From Putridiphycobacter sp965230195 (GTDB taxonomy: Bacteria > Bacteroidota > Bacteroidia > Flavobacteriales_D > Crocinitomicaceae), in contig OZ245997.1 of NCBI GenBank assembly GCA_965230195.1, positions 310,001-374,000 of the forward strand: a stretch of DNA of 64,000 bases. Reading direction: 5' to 3'. Shown here in pieces: positions 27,324 to 39,509 of this stretch. A program made the translations under genes and the position numbers. Position 1 is the stretch's first letter. Each line of letters starts with the position of its first letter. Below the pieces are notes generated by a model that was given only the letters and a program-made list of their open reading frames with translations, ran no database searches and was not told where the DNA came from.

Positions 27324-30057
27324 ATGGCACATGACGCGCTAGGCAAATTGGTCAGTGGTCTGACGCTGCTGTTGATCTGTGCTTATGCTTTCATCATCCG
27401 ACTCTTCTCTGTCTTCAAATACGAAAGCGTCATCCACGAATTCGATCCCTACTTCAACTACCGCGTCACCCAGTTCTTGACAAAAGAGGGATTCTATAAT
27501 TTGTGGAACTTCTTCGATGACAGAACCTGGTATCCACTGGGACGCGTCATTGGAGGAACGATGTACCCAGTGCGCAGCAACCCCCTCTATCCCCTGTCTT
27601 GAAACGAATGTGGTGGTCTCCGCATACAGGGCCTTACCTTCACGGCTGGCTTCATGTACAAGCTCCTGCATTTTTTCAATATTCCACTGAATGTGCAGGA
27701 GGTGTGAGCAAAGGGCATCATCATCGCGTTTGGGAGTGATGGTGGTTGTAGGTGTGTGTGTTTACAGCGCCTCTGTTCTCTGCGTTCTGTGCATTGGCGA
27801 TGTATGGATTTGTTCGCGAGATTCGTGGAAGTGGACCAGGTTTATTGGCAGCTGCTTTTGTCAGCTGCGTCCCTTCCTACATTTCTCGTTCCGTCGCCGG
27901 ATCGTATGACAACGAAGCTGTGGCCATCTTCGCCCTTGTCTTCGTCTTCTATCTCTTTGTCAAAGTAATCCTACCATTGACACCGAGATCCAAGTATCGT
28001 TTCTCTCCCCTTGTGCCTAGACACTCAATACTGGATCTCTTTCGTGGGCAACAGCCACTGCTCTGGCTTATCTCTACATGGTAGCCACACGAGTATGATC
28101 TCCAATACAACAGGACGTGATCTAGGTGATGTCCTGGGGTGCCTATACATTCATTATCAACCTGATCCCGATTCACTGTCTGGCATCGATCTTTACGGGA
28201 CGGATGAACCCCCGAATCTACGTTGCCTATGCGCCGTTGATTGTGTTGGGCACCTTGCTTTCGGCCTCGATCCCGGTCGTCGGCTTCAATGCTGTTCTGA
28301 TGTCGGAGCATTTTGGCGCGTTCTTGACATTCGGAATTCTCCATGCACATCTCTTCACCGAATGGATCAAGAACACACTCCCCGAACGTCAGTTCAAACA
28401 GGCCAAGACACTTCTGCTGACAACTGGGGCTGCTCTGTTGGCTGTATCCTCGTTGGTGATTGTCACGGCCGTTATTTCATCGCCGACGTTTGGCTGGACG
28501 GGACGCAGTCTGTCTCTGTTGGATCCAACGTATGCATCCAAATACATTCCCATCATTGCCAGTGTCAGTGAGCATCAGCCGCCGACATGGGCATCTTACT
28601 TTATGGATATCCACATCCTGGTGCTCTTATTGCCTGCTGGATTCATCTCCTGCTTTCTACCTCTGACAGATGCCTCGCTCTTTCTCCTGCTCTACGGATT
28701 GACTTCCGTCTACTTTTCTGGCGTGATGGTATGCGTCTGCCGTTTGAATTTTGTTAATGAGATGCGGAGTGTGCAGGTGCGTTTGATGTTGGTGCTTGCA
28801 CCTGCCGCCTGCGGTTTGGCTGCCGTAGCTCTCTCCAATTGTCTAGATTACATATCAGCTTGCCTCAGTGCTCCACCGGAGGAGCTCCACGAAGAGCCGC
28901 CAGCAGAGGAGCGCAAAAAATCGGCAAAATCTCCGAAAAGGTGCTTCAATCCATGCTATGGCGGCTGCTCTGATATGTCGATGTTGTTCAGAACACTCAA
29001 GAAAGAAAGAGCACCCAGAGATGCCAGAGATTTCCAACGCAGGCACGTGCCGAGATTTGAGACGGGCATCAGCCTATTGGCCATCGGAGTTCTTCTCAGC
29101 TTCTACACAGTCCATCTCTTCTCCATCTTCTATCGTCGCCACAAGTGACCTTCTAGATGCATTCCACGTGGGTCAGTTCGGAGATGTATTCGGCTCCATC
29201 GATCGTCCTTCAATCCCGACAAAGGTCACACGTTCTATCTACACCATGCCTTGATCTACTTACCGATCTGTCCCGACTGTGTGGTGCAGAGATGGATCGT
29301 TCTATGTGTTCGATGACTTCCGTGAGGCCTATTCGTGGATGCGGCACAACACGGATGAGAACAGCAAGATTGCTAGTTGGTGGGATTATGGCTACCAGAC
29401 AACGGCAATGGCCAATAGGACCGTCATGGTGGACAACAACACGTGGAACAACACACACATCGCCACCATTGGTCGTGCCATGGCCTCTTCCGAAAGAAAG
29501 GCCTGGAAGATCTATCGATCACTGGACGTCGATTATGTCTTCGTCGTGTTCGGCGGTTACATTGGCTATCCATCCGACGACGTCAACAAGTTTCTATGGA
29601 TGGTGCGCATTGGCGGCGGGGTCTTTCCAGAAATCCGTGAACCCGATTACCTGAATGCCAGAGGGAGCTATACCGTAGACGAATCGATGGGTCCTGCCCT
29701 AAGAGAATGCCTCCTTTACAAGCTCTCCTACTACAGGTCTGCCATCTGCATTCATGCCAACAGATTCCTTTCACACCACAGATGCTCAGATTTGCGGAGG
29801 CAGCTAAGATCGTGACTGGCCGTTTTGGATACGACCGTGTGCGCAATACCGTCATTGGCAAGACAGACATCCGCCTCCGGTACATCCTCGCATTCAAAGC
29901 ATATCTCATGGACTGTCGGATCAGATACTTTGAGGAGGCTTTCACTTCAGAGCATTGGATGGTGCGTGTCTATCGAGTTAAAGAGCCCGTCGAACGCGGT
30001 GCCAAGAAAAAGAATCCCAAACGCAAGAAAGTCTCTTCAGAGGAAACTGTCGTCTAA
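27324..30057 (+). CDS. STT3: Oligosaccharyltransferase catalytic subunit STT3
   Basis: STT3 transfers the lipid-linked oligosaccharide to Asn in N-x-S/T sequons in the ER. Roughly nine or ten exons with introns of 45-65 nt were traced. The N-terminus has a first membrane segment followed by the conserved HEFDPYFNYR (first metal-binding motif). Many further transmembrane helices follow. The C-terminal luminal domain shows the diagnostic SWWDYGYQ near 29377-29397, then MANRTVMVDNNTWNN, DVDYVFVVFGG and the end EEAFTSEHWMVRVYRVKEP followed by a Lys-rich tail. The gene is complete. The short gap (about 50 bp) to the downstream LRRC57-like start and 118 bp to the divergent LRR gene show how compact the locus is. 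Confidence 0.95.
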
Positions 30058-30107
30058 TACGGATGATGATGAAGCGATTCGGTTTTAACTTCAAAGTACG
30101 ACGCAGA

Positions 30108-31008
30108 ATGGGCAGCTGTTGCGGCACGTTACGCGAAGCGCTGACAAATCCGAAGAAACATCGGCGTGTTGAGGGATGGCGCGCAACGGGAGTCGTGGGA
30201 CTGCGCGGCGAAGGGATACAAGAGCTCCCTGACCTGAGCGACATTGCTCCTCGTCTGACGGCCATTGACGCCAGTATCAATCACATTCGCAGTCTTCCTT
30301 CGTTCCTCGATGGCTGTCGTCAACTGAATCGTCTCATTCTGTCGAGAAACGAACTGGTCACCCTTCCCGATTCCTTAGGACAACTGCAGCAGCTGAAGGT
30401 AAAAGAGCGAGTTACCAAATAGAGTGCGAAGGTGCTGTAGGTCCTTGTGATAGACAATAACAAAATTTCCACGTTTCCTGCCTGTCTGGGTTCGCTGACG
30501 CGTCTGGAGAAGTTATCCATGGCGAACAACTGCCTGACAGAGATTCCCGAACAGCTGGGGCAGCTCACACTTTTGAAGGACATTGATTTGAGTGAGAATC
30601 GAATTTCCACGCTGCACAACAGTTTCGCAGACATGCGGGCATTGGAACGCCTCATGCTCAGCAACAACACTATCCAAGTACCCAACCCCCTATCTAAACA
30701 TACTGCTATTCGAGAGCGTGATCTGTCATAAGGTGTTGCCACTGAGTTTGCGTTTTTGTGTGAGACTCAGAGAACTGTCATGCGAGCGAAACCAGATCGT
30801 CTCCATCCCTTCCGCGATTTTCTTGGAGTGCCAGTCTCTGCAGACGCTGTCGTTGGATGGCAACCCCATGACAAGAGATGCCCTTGAAGGGACAGAAGGA
30901 TTTAAGGAATTCGAGAAACGTCGCCAAGAGAAGGCAAATAAAGCCATTTCATCCCAAGCAATGCTGGGGAACAATACATTAAACGAAGCCATCTCTCGAC
31001 AGACTTAG
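30108..31008 (+). CDS. LRRC57-like leucine-rich repeat protein, probably N-myristoylated
   Basis: Three exons are joined over introns at about 30400-30441 (GTAAAAG to CTGTAG) and 30679-30733 (GTACCC to ATAAG). The product is about 260 residues. It starts MGSCCG at 30108, a good myristoylation plus palmitoylation signal. Some seven or eight plain LRRs follow (for example LNRLILSRNELVTLPDSL, LEKLSMANNCLTEIPEQL, LKDIDLSENRIS). The C-terminal part EGFKEFEKRRQEKANKAI matches the end of LRRC57-family proteins. The cellular role of LRRC57 is not established; a membrane-bound scaffold is plausible. The stop codon overlaps that of the next, convergent gene. Confidence 0.85.
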
Positions 31009-31715
31009 ATGGTGCAACGATTCAGCCAGACACTGGCACACATTTGAAAACCGAATCCAACGCACAGGGCTGTTAGAGATTGCATTCTGGGATGGAAATA
31101 CATTGCCGTGTAATACATATCTCCGCAGACAGCTCCGAAGAGCAACAGCGCTATAGACAGGACAATGAACAGCAGGGAAAACGCCAAGGCCTCTTTGAGG
31201 CTCTTCTTTCGCGTCGTTCTGACGGACAACGGGTTTCTCTCATTCAATCCCTCGAGGAGAAAAGCAATCTCGACTTTGAGAATGGCCACAAGGGACGCGG
31301 CCAACACGATGTGATCAGAGAGGAGGTGATTCGGCGAGACCTCCGCTCGAAGCAGGAACCATTCACACGATAGATGAAGGACGTAGAGGCCAATACGTAT
31401 CAGAGTCAGGCACACATAGAGGCCAAAACAATCCCAGAGGTTCGGCCTAGCGCCGAGCACACAATCGCGGACGTGACTCTGCTTTTCGTCAGCTTTCTTG
31501 ATAGATGAACGCGGAAAGAGCCAATTTTCGAAGAGGGCTCGCAGTGCAAAGACGACAAAGGGTAAGAGAGGACCAATACGGCGCAGGAGGAGATCGAAGT
31601 GGAGGAACGGCAATGTTGCCTCTTTAGGTCTCGGATAGTCATTGTTCCAGACACCGAGGCCGACACTCAGGCACCAAACGCCTTCCAGCAACAAAGGGAC
31701 GTTCAACGGAGTCAT
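31005..31715 (-). CDS. Multi-pass membrane protein, unknown
   Basis: A single-exon frame of 236 residues starts with the ATG at 31713-31715. It contains about five hydrophobic segments (for example LLPFVVFALRALFENWL, LASLVAILKVEIAFLLE, ALAFSLLFIVLSIALLLFGAV, ALCVGFGFQMCASVWL) separated by basic loops. I do not recognise the family. A continuous frame of this length with such a clear membrane pattern on a strand opposite no other gene supports its reality. Its TAA (31005-31007) overlaps the TAG (31006-31008) of the LRRC57-like gene. Confidence 0.65.
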   Translation of the reverse strand: MTPLNVPLLLEGVWCLSVGLGVWNNDYPRPKEATLPFLHFDLLLRRIGPLLPFVVFALRALFENWLFPRSSIKKADEKQSHVRDCVLGARPNLWDCFGLYVCLTLIRIGLYVLHLSCEWFLLRAEVSPNHLLSDHIVLAASLVAILKVEIAFLLEGLNERNPLSVRTTRKKSLKEALAFSLLFIVLSIALLLFGAVCGDMYYTAMYFHPRMQSLTALCVGFGFQMCASVWLNRCTI

Positions 31716-32396
31716 GTCGGAGTGGATGATTTGACAGTTGGTGCGGGCAATAGACGAAAGAACAACTTTGTCAACACGTCTGTCAAATGAGAAACAACCT
31801 CATCCATAGTTTGTTTGTTTCCTCAATGATAGATAGATAATGCACACGAGACAGAAGCTCTGCTCGCGTAGGGACGAGCAAGCGAGCACACACAATCAGC
31901 CACACACATGCATCCCTCTCTACGTCTCCGTTCCCTTCATGCCGGAACTGAAAGTGGCTTTTGGAGGAATTCGAATCCCCTTGACTGTTTAAGCGAATCT
32001 GGCAGGTGCTGTACTTCAGAGTACAGTTCCTGAACACACACAACGCAGTTATTAGTTGCCGTTGGTGTATCGATGTTGGGCACTGTACACTGTACCCCTA
32101 TCCGCCCTGCTACGGATGCATGTGTGTGACCGATGCTGCTGCATGAGAGAGAAGACGCGACAGATCACAAAACAGAAAGGGAGAAAAGGAAAGAGCGAAG
32201 AGGGAGACATCCGTAGAGGGCAGATGAGGAGCAGCAGATACAGATTCCACAAGGATAACAACAACAATGTGGTTGGTTCATCATATATACACCGGTCACA
32301 AGCGCTTGACTCATGCAGCAACAGAAGACGAGGATGGACAAGTCCCCCAGTACAAGTTAAGAGCAACAGCTGAAAAGGACGACGGACCGTTCTCAT
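31716..32396. other. Intergenic; short hairpin, no gene
   Basis: No coding frame with protein-like character was found. A perfect short inverted repeat, CTGTAC-TTCAGA-GTACAG, lies at 32009-32026, with another ACTGTACACTGTAC nearby at about 32084. The TTCGAAT at about 31974 looks like a tRNA T-loop but no tRNA could be completed. The region should hold the membrane-protein promoter and the myosin 3' UTR. Confidence 0.4.
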
Positions 32397-35300
32397 TCAT
32401 TCATCTGGACTTTCGGCTGTCACGTCAGATGAAAAGAGTGAAGAGAAAGAGCCAGGACGGATGTCCGTCAGATAGAGAGAAGGCGTTGAGACGCGACTAC
32501 TTGCCGAACCCTCTGATGCTACCGAGTGTGCCTTGGCAGTTTTCGAACGCGCTTTTTCTCTCCGTACCTTTTCTTCCATGTTTGCCACTATGTGCTCCAA
32601 TTGAAAGGGAATGCTGGAATCATCATCCAACAGGAAGGAATGGCTTGCAGCAGAAGAGTTGTCCACCATCAGCTGTTTCATCTGATGAAGCACCTCCGGC
32701 GACACCGTCTCTGTATTGTACTTGTCGTCCCAGTACATAGTACTGATACGGTACAATTGCTGGACACTCAGCACTGGGCACAGATCCGTGGTGATCTCTT
32801 CCAACGACTTGTTTGGTTTCTGATGTATGACCAAAAAGGTAACGGCCTGCACAGACAGAAGTGGATACCACCATGCACAATCCTGGAGAAGAGAAAGAGA
32901 CTTGGCGTATGAATTTGAGGTCTTCCCACGAATCTCCAACGAACTTTCTCCCCGCATTGTCGATCCAACGTTCCACTTCAGAGAGTCCACTCTTGACGTA
33001 CTCGCCATTCGAAAACGAACAGCACTCTCGGCGGAGGAGCAACTGATTGAACAGCTGGACATTGACGAAGGCGAAGATCTGTTTGAACAGCATCTGCATC
33101 AAGAAATGCGGCATGTGGTTGGCCTTCAACACAAAGAGCAGACTGTCAAGCGCACGCAGCACTTCTTCCCAATGATGCCCCAGTGGCTGATTGGCACCTG
33201 CATGTCCATCACCAGGCGTTTCCATAAGAGAGCGCGTGAGATACGGGGAGTACCTTGGTGGGCATGTCTGCCTCCACGGCTGGTCGAACGCATGATTCCT
33301 TTCGGTGCCAGAATGCAGGAAGAGAGATGATTGCTGATTTCTTTGCGGACATTGTCTCTGAGCATCGGGAAGATTTTTTGGACAAACGCATCCAGCTGTT
33401 GCTTAAAGAGCAATGCTGGATACTTGGCCTCCACTTGAGAGAAACCTCCAGCGCCACCTCCATGGAGAGAGGCATCTGACATCGAAGACGGTGAAGCGGT
33501 CGCCACACGAGACAAGAAACTCGTAAATCGATTGGCACCCAAAAAGGACCTTCCACTTGGCGTCCTCTGCTTTGAGTAATTGCCACTGCTCGCTGGCTTG
33601 ATATTCTTTTGCAGCATGAACAGTAACGTCACGATGTTTGTCAGCCAATAGGCAAGGATGTTATTGTCATCCTGTTTCTCCTCGATCTGTTTGCCAATGG
33701 TCTGGATGATACGATCGAAGATCGATGTCTTGTCTGCTTGGAAAGACTTCCATTGCAAACAGCATCGGAAGATGATCACGGCAGCCAAGGGACGTCCCTT
33801 CTGGAATCCCAAGTGTGTCGACAAACTCTGTAACAGTTTCTCCTCATCCTGTCGCTTCTGCTCTTTCACCATCTGCTGTTGCTTCAGATAAATCTCCTGT
33901 TGAGTTCTGTCCACTTCTGGATACTCTTGACCTGGACCGGCAAAGATGCCATTGGTTGCAGTCACCAATGGAGCTGCTGTTTCTGCAGATGGAGGAGATT
34001 GGGCCATGGATCCATCGACCGTCGATTTTGTGTGACGGAATTTGCTGGGATGACCATCCATGCTGGTATTCATGCGACGGCGCATGGCCAAGTGTTCTGG
34101 TCGTCCAGGAACAGCCAATTCTGGAGTGGCAGGAATATACTTGCCCGATGCAATTTCCTCTTCTTTGTGTTTCAGTTCTGCCTCCAGACGCAAAGAAGAT
34201 TCGCGTGCCTCGTTCCTCTGAACAATGGCATTGTCCAACCTACACCCAAACACAGAACATCCATCCTCAATTCCATTGCCATCATGGTAAGATATTGCCT
34301 TCTTTTCAGCTCTTCTTCGGCCTTCTGGTGTTTTTCCTCCTGTTCTTTTTGGGAGACCTCCAGTTTGTGCACTTTCTCCAGGAGTTCCTCGATCTGTGTG
34401 CTCAAACCGCTCTTCTCGCTCTTCAACTTGTTCTCATTCTCTCTGGCTTTTCGCCTCACATTTTCCAGTTCTGTCTCAATCTACATCACACATTTGCAGA
34501 TTTCATAAAGAATGAGAGATGAAAGAGTGACCTTTTCTTTGACTTGCCGCTCTTCCCACATTGCTCTATTAAGATTGGCTTTCTGTGCTGCCAGCAGCTC
34601 GTCTCTCTCTTCCTCTGCCTTCGTCAGCTTCTCCATGACTTCAGCCACTGCCGCCTTGCTGTCCTTCACTTGTCGTTTCAGTTCATTTCGCTGATCCTGA
34701 ACAGTCTCCATTGTCGACTGCATCTCCTTCACCTTTGCTTCCAGAATACGTTTGTCCTCCAAAAGCTTGCGAGCTTCACGCGCTTCGGCACGCAGTTTCT
34801 TCAACTCTCGTCGCGCGCCCAGACCTCTCCAATGACTCTGCACAGCGATGACAGCATTTCGAACCTTGTTAAAGTGGTCCTTCTCTCTGTGCATCCTGAA
34901 GTATGTCTGGATTGTCGTGGCCGCCTTCTGCTTGCGTAGATCTTTGGCAAGGCCTCGTGCTTTGAATCCTTTCCAAGCAGATTGAACACGGATAACACTC
35001 CACACCGTCTTACGGAATCGGATTTGAGCTTTGAAACGCCTGAAGCACTTCTGCAGGACAATAGCTGCACGGAACACGCGCAAATTGCGAGCCTTGCGAC
35101 GTGCAAAGTAGCCACGGATGAAGGATTGGATCACCAATGTGGCTCTGAGTGTCCGGAAGTATTTTCTTCTCTGCAACCATGCACGGATATTCTTCTGAAT
35201 GGTCGTCGATCCCTTGTTCAACATTTCTGTTCGGACTTTATCCAATACAGCCAGTTGACCCGAGCGCAAGAACACCTTGGTCAATCCCAACTGATAATCC

Positions 35301-37791
35301 TTCAAAGCGGCCTTCTCCAGAATCATTCGGCTGAGCTCCTTCTCTTCCATTCCGGAGTGGAATTCGCCAGGTGACAACATCCAGAAGTGATCCACGAAGT
35401 CTTCGTAGAGGCGCTTCGAGGGATATCCCGCACAGCTGATACGGATTGCTTCCAGGACACCACCACATCGCAGCTGATGCAGGTTATAGGCATTCTCAAA
35501 GAGCAGTGGCTTGTTCAAGGAATTCGGCTTGATGCAGCGGATGTAGTGTGGGGACATGGTGTGCAACGACGTCATCAATTCCGAGAGCTGCTTCTTAAAC
35601 TGTGAGCCGACAGACGAGAACTTGAATGCTGCCTTCATTGGTCCACCTCTGCCGCCCTTCGGCGCTTCCTCCACAGGATCCGGAGGAAAGAGAAGACGAA
35701 TGAAGGAATGCTCCGAATTGCCCAGCATGTCTTGATGCTCGGCGACCACATAATCTCGATTCTTCTGTAGAAAATTGTCCGTCTGATACGTCACTTGTCC
35801 CGCATAGTGCTCAATCGTGAATGCCGTATTCGATCGACGTGGTTTCTGGAATCTCTTATGGGTCTTGATTTGGTCAGTGTTATAGAACTTCAGAGCTAGA
35901 TCTTCATGGGTTGCCTAAACCAAAAACGCACTTAAGTACAGCGGTGACAAAACCAGATGTGACGTTTTGGAAACGGCAGGTTTCATCGAGGAGGTCGATG
36001 ATGCCGAACGGTTTCTTTTCGATCAAGTCTAAGACGTCTTGGTTGTCCACGAATTTAATGTAGCTCCAGTCGATCTTCTCCCTCTCGTACTCTGCCTGTT
36101 CCATCTTGAAAACGTGCTGATTGAAATGCTGCTGCAGTTTCTCATTGGCAAGATTGATACAGAATTGCTCAAAGTCATTCTCTTTGAAGCACTCGAAGCC
36201 ATAGATATCCAAAACACCAACAACAGCGAAAGCATTTGGATCTTGACCGATGGATGTGTTCACTGTCTGCACTAACCAGTCAAACATGCGCGAGTAGATG
36301 GTTTTTGCTAAAGAGTCTCTGCTATCGGACGCTGCCTTGACATTGATAGGACTGACAATGGGACCGTCTCTCGTATGACGTGTTCGTGTCGTCAGCGAAT
36401 GTTTTAGGCTGTCTGCAGATACACCCAGAAGCTCTGCAGCTGCAGCCAAATGCATGGCAGCGTCGTCTCCAGAGAGCGTTGATGCATCAGGATCGTTCAC
36501 TACAGGACCACAGTTTCAAACATCTACCTCACTGAAGAACTGTGTCTCATACTTTCAGTGAAAATAACGTTGCCTAGATGCAGTACTGCCGCGACAGTAC
36601 GCGATATAGAATTCTGGTCTTCTTCACTAATCCCGACAAGACTCATGGCTTGGCGTGTACGCTACATACACACGACAGATCTCACACAACGGTCTTACTC
36701 ATGCATTTACCATTGCTTGCCTACCTGATAATCGCGTGCATTGTCGACTCCATTGAGCTCATAGCACGTGCTCTGATTCAGGTAACGAAATTCTTTAGCC
36801 GGACGCAGGTAGAAGTCTTTCTGTTCTTTTGGAGAGGCTCCATCACAGAGTTGATAAAAAATGTGATAGTTTCTCTCGGGGTCATTAACCGTAACCACCC
36901 TGGATCGCTCCAATAGGTACGTACGAATGGCCGCCCCACAAATACGTCCGTCCTTGTCAAATTGCAGTTCCACAAACTTACCAAAACGTGATGAGTTATT
37001 ATTTCGGACAGTCTTGGCATTGCCAAACGTCTCCAAAAGTGGGTTGGACTCCAGAATCTACACACCCCGTTGCTTGGTCACGCACGTGCGCACACACAGG
37101 GACCCATCACTTGTTGTTCGACACTCCGTGTACCGGCCTCCGCCTCAGACTGGTCAAATCCGCCCATGAATGCCAGGTATCTCATCAAAAGCTTGCTCGT
37201 TTCTGTCTTTCCAGCTCCGGATTCGCCACTCACCTGTCATACCATTCTCACTCTTCTCACTCTTTTACTCTCTCAATTCCCTTACCAATACAGATTGAGA
37301 TTTCTTTTCTTTCATCATCAGTCGGTATGCTTCGTCTGCCACTGCGTAAACGTGTGGCGACAGCTCTCCCAGCTCAACACCCCGATACTGTTCCATCATG
37401 TGCTTCCCGTAGAGATGATTCAGCCCGGCAAAAGGATTAATGGCAATGAGAATGCTCCCTGTATACGTGTAGATATCATCGACTCCGTATCGTGCCTTCA
37501 GGTTCCATAACACCGCAGGCTCGTTCAAATAGGGTAGCTTGGTCATGTCCTGGTTCGATTTCGTCAACACGAGACAGTCGACAGAAGCACACAGACCTCT
37601 TCCGGACGTGACTCGAGGTTTTGCCGCGGGCACTCATCTTGTTTCACGCGCCGCTCATCGTCAAGCTCTGTTCGTACTTTGACAAAATCACCATCCAGTG
37701 CGATGACTTCCGCCTTGAGCCACGCCTCCTTCTTATCGGGAACCCATACTTTGCTCCCGACGGCATGGACAGACGCCGCGGAGTCGCCCAT
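32397..37791 (-). CDS. Class XI/V-type myosin heavy chain with six IQ motifs and DIL tail
   Basis: An actin-based organelle transporter. The N-terminal SH3-like domain (VGSKVWVPDKKEAWLKAEV) starts at 37791. The motor follows with PAVLWNLKARY, the P-loop GESGAGKT near 37205-37230, switch I-type NNNSSRFGKF, switch II-type DIYGFECF and the actin-binding and converter region (PHYIRCIKPN, LRCGGVLEAIRIS). Six IQ motifs (from TTIQKNIRAWLQRRKY to IAVQSHWRGLGARREL) bind calmodulin-like light chains. A coiled coil follows (about 34800-34200), then the globular DIL cargo-binding tail ending near 32397. More than ten short introns interrupt the gene. The layout is shared by animal and fungal class V and plant class XI; given the plastid genes nearby, class XI is the better name. 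Confidence 0.93.
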
Positions 37792-38007
37792 TTAGAACGG
37801 CGGTTCGAATGTGAGCTTTATGCGCCGAAGGCAGCGAAGCAAAGAAAACAAGAGACGGACGATACGGAAAACGACTCTCGGCGATTTCCAGCGTTGTTGT
37901 TAAAGGAAGCAAGCAGTGCTGGTGATTTAGCGGTAAGACGAAGTTCAGCGGGACGCCGACAATTAAAATCCCTACACTATCCACACGTCATTACCATCCA
38001 TCAAACG

Positions 38008-38573
38008 TCACATCACAACCACCATCGCCCTTAGAAACCCCTGAAACCACGCAACAGGTGCTCGGATGCACGTCATAGGCCAATTCGATGACGACCTTCC
38101 ACGAAAGCGCTCTATCCACTTCATCCGTTCAGCCACTTCCTTCTTGTACTGACGATACTCAGCATCACGTTTTCTCTGACGCTGTACGAGACATGGACGC
38201 AGACGGCGTTTCTGCCGAATGATGCGATCGAATCCCTCATCGCGAAATCTGGACTCGGCCGCTACGATATCCTAAGCGCGTAAGGGGGGAGACGACACCT
38301 GCGGCGTAGTGAAGCATAGGCCTGTTCAACTCGACCGCGCTCCATGATGTCGACGGCCATCACAACGCGTCGTTCGATTTGGCGAGCTTGGTACTCCTCC
38401 GTTGCGTACTGGTCTCCGTAGATCGTCGTGGCGTCGACGCCCGTCGGGGCATTTGTGACTTGAGGCAGTGGCGGCGCCGAATCGTCGTTTCCCTCCTCAG
38501 ACATCCCTCGCCACGTCGTCCAACACGGTCCGCAGCGCCGAAGCGACCGCAAATAGAGACAGCGACCAAGCAT
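38008..38573 (-). CDS. Mitochondrial ribosomal protein bS21m
   Basis: Two exons join over a 50-nt intron (GTGTCGTC to GTCCAG, about 38308-38259). The start at 38573 (MLGRCLYLRSLRRCG) is Arg/Leu-rich and looks like a mitochondrial presequence. The family core then follows: RVEQAYASLRRR, joined to FRDEGFDRIIRQKRR, RPCLVQRQRKRDAEY and KEVAERMKWIERF. This matches mitochondrial bS21 (MRPS21) residue for residue in spacing. The protein is a small, basic component of the mitoribosomal small subunit. The N-terminal extension of about 45 residues and a C-terminal tail are longer than in animals. It stands divergent from the SARNP gene, 166 bp apart. Confidence 0.82.
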
Positions 38574-38739
38574 CGCCGTGAGGTGGAAAGCAGATAGATA
38601 GGAAATGTCTGTGAAGATGATGAGTTGTCATCTATTTGAGCGGCATTGGCTGTCGTGTTCGCGCATCCCTGATACATGCGTGATTGCAGGTGACTCCGTT
38701 TTTCGAAGGTTTTGTGTTTTGTTTGCAGGCAGCAGCACC

Positions 38740-39509
38740 ATGTCGACGACACGTCTCACGAGCGAGCAAGTCAAAAGGCTCAAAGTCACGGTATCCAGAC
38801 GGGTACACACTCTCGATAGTCGACGCGCCGCCTTTTTAGGAGATAAAGGAGGAGTTGAAGAAGCGTGGAGTGGATCAATCAGGCAGCAAAGCCCATTTGA
38901 TTCGGCGACTCACCGATATTATCGAAAAAGAAAGTCCTGGGTCCCCGGAGACGCCGAGTTTGACTGACAAAGACAAGGCCGAGGACATAATCGTAGATAA
39001 TAAAGAGGCAGCCGCTGAAATGCAGTCGCCTGCCGAAGAAGATAAAGAGACAAAAGGAAAGGCGACAGTGACGGAAGAGGATGGAGAGATCAAACCCAAA
39101 CATACGCCTATCGTTTACAATATCCCTAGAACAGATGCAGCATCGATGAAAGCAGATGAAGAGGCAAAGAAGAAACGCCGAGCTGAGCGTTTTGGAATTG
39201 TCAGAGCCCCTCTTCTCACAATATAGACGGATGTGACGTTTGATATGTATGCAGGTGGATGTGACAGAGCGCGAGGCAAAGAAGCTGAAATCACGAACGG
39301 AGCGTTTTGCTTTGAAATTTTCCGACAGTGAAACGACAAAGAAGGAACAGAGGACCAAGAGATTTGCTGAGTCCTTGACATCAGGCGGCGATAGTGCAAA
39401 GAACGATAAAGGCACCATTGATCTGTCACACATCGTTACCGCATCATCTGCGACAGAAGAAGAGAAAAAGAGACGCAGGGCAGAGCGATTTGGCACAAAG
39501 AAGGACTGA
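38740..39509 (+). CDS. SAP-domain RNA-export protein, SARNP/Tho1/MOS11-like
   Basis: Exon 1 (MSTTRLTSEQVKRLKVT) joins over a 49-nt intron to EIKEELKKRGVDQSGSKAHLIRRL, a typical SAP domain that binds nucleic acid. An acidic linker follows. Near the C-terminus are repeated RAERFG/RTERFALK-type motifs (KKRRAERFGI, SRTERFAL, EQRTKRFAE, RRRAERFGTKKD), the hallmark of SARNP (CIP29), yeast Tho1 and plant MOS11, which bridge the DEAD-box helicase UAP56/Sub2 and mRNA export. A further intron lies at about 39200-39253. The 5' UTR probably has its own intron ending TTTGCAG just before the ATG. Confidence 0.85.

Noticed and set aside
31960..32045. Possible tRNA gene (T-loop TTCGAAT on the minus strand with a five-pair stem)
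   Set aside because: No acceptor partner, D-arm or anticodon stem could be completed in normal or circularly permuted order.
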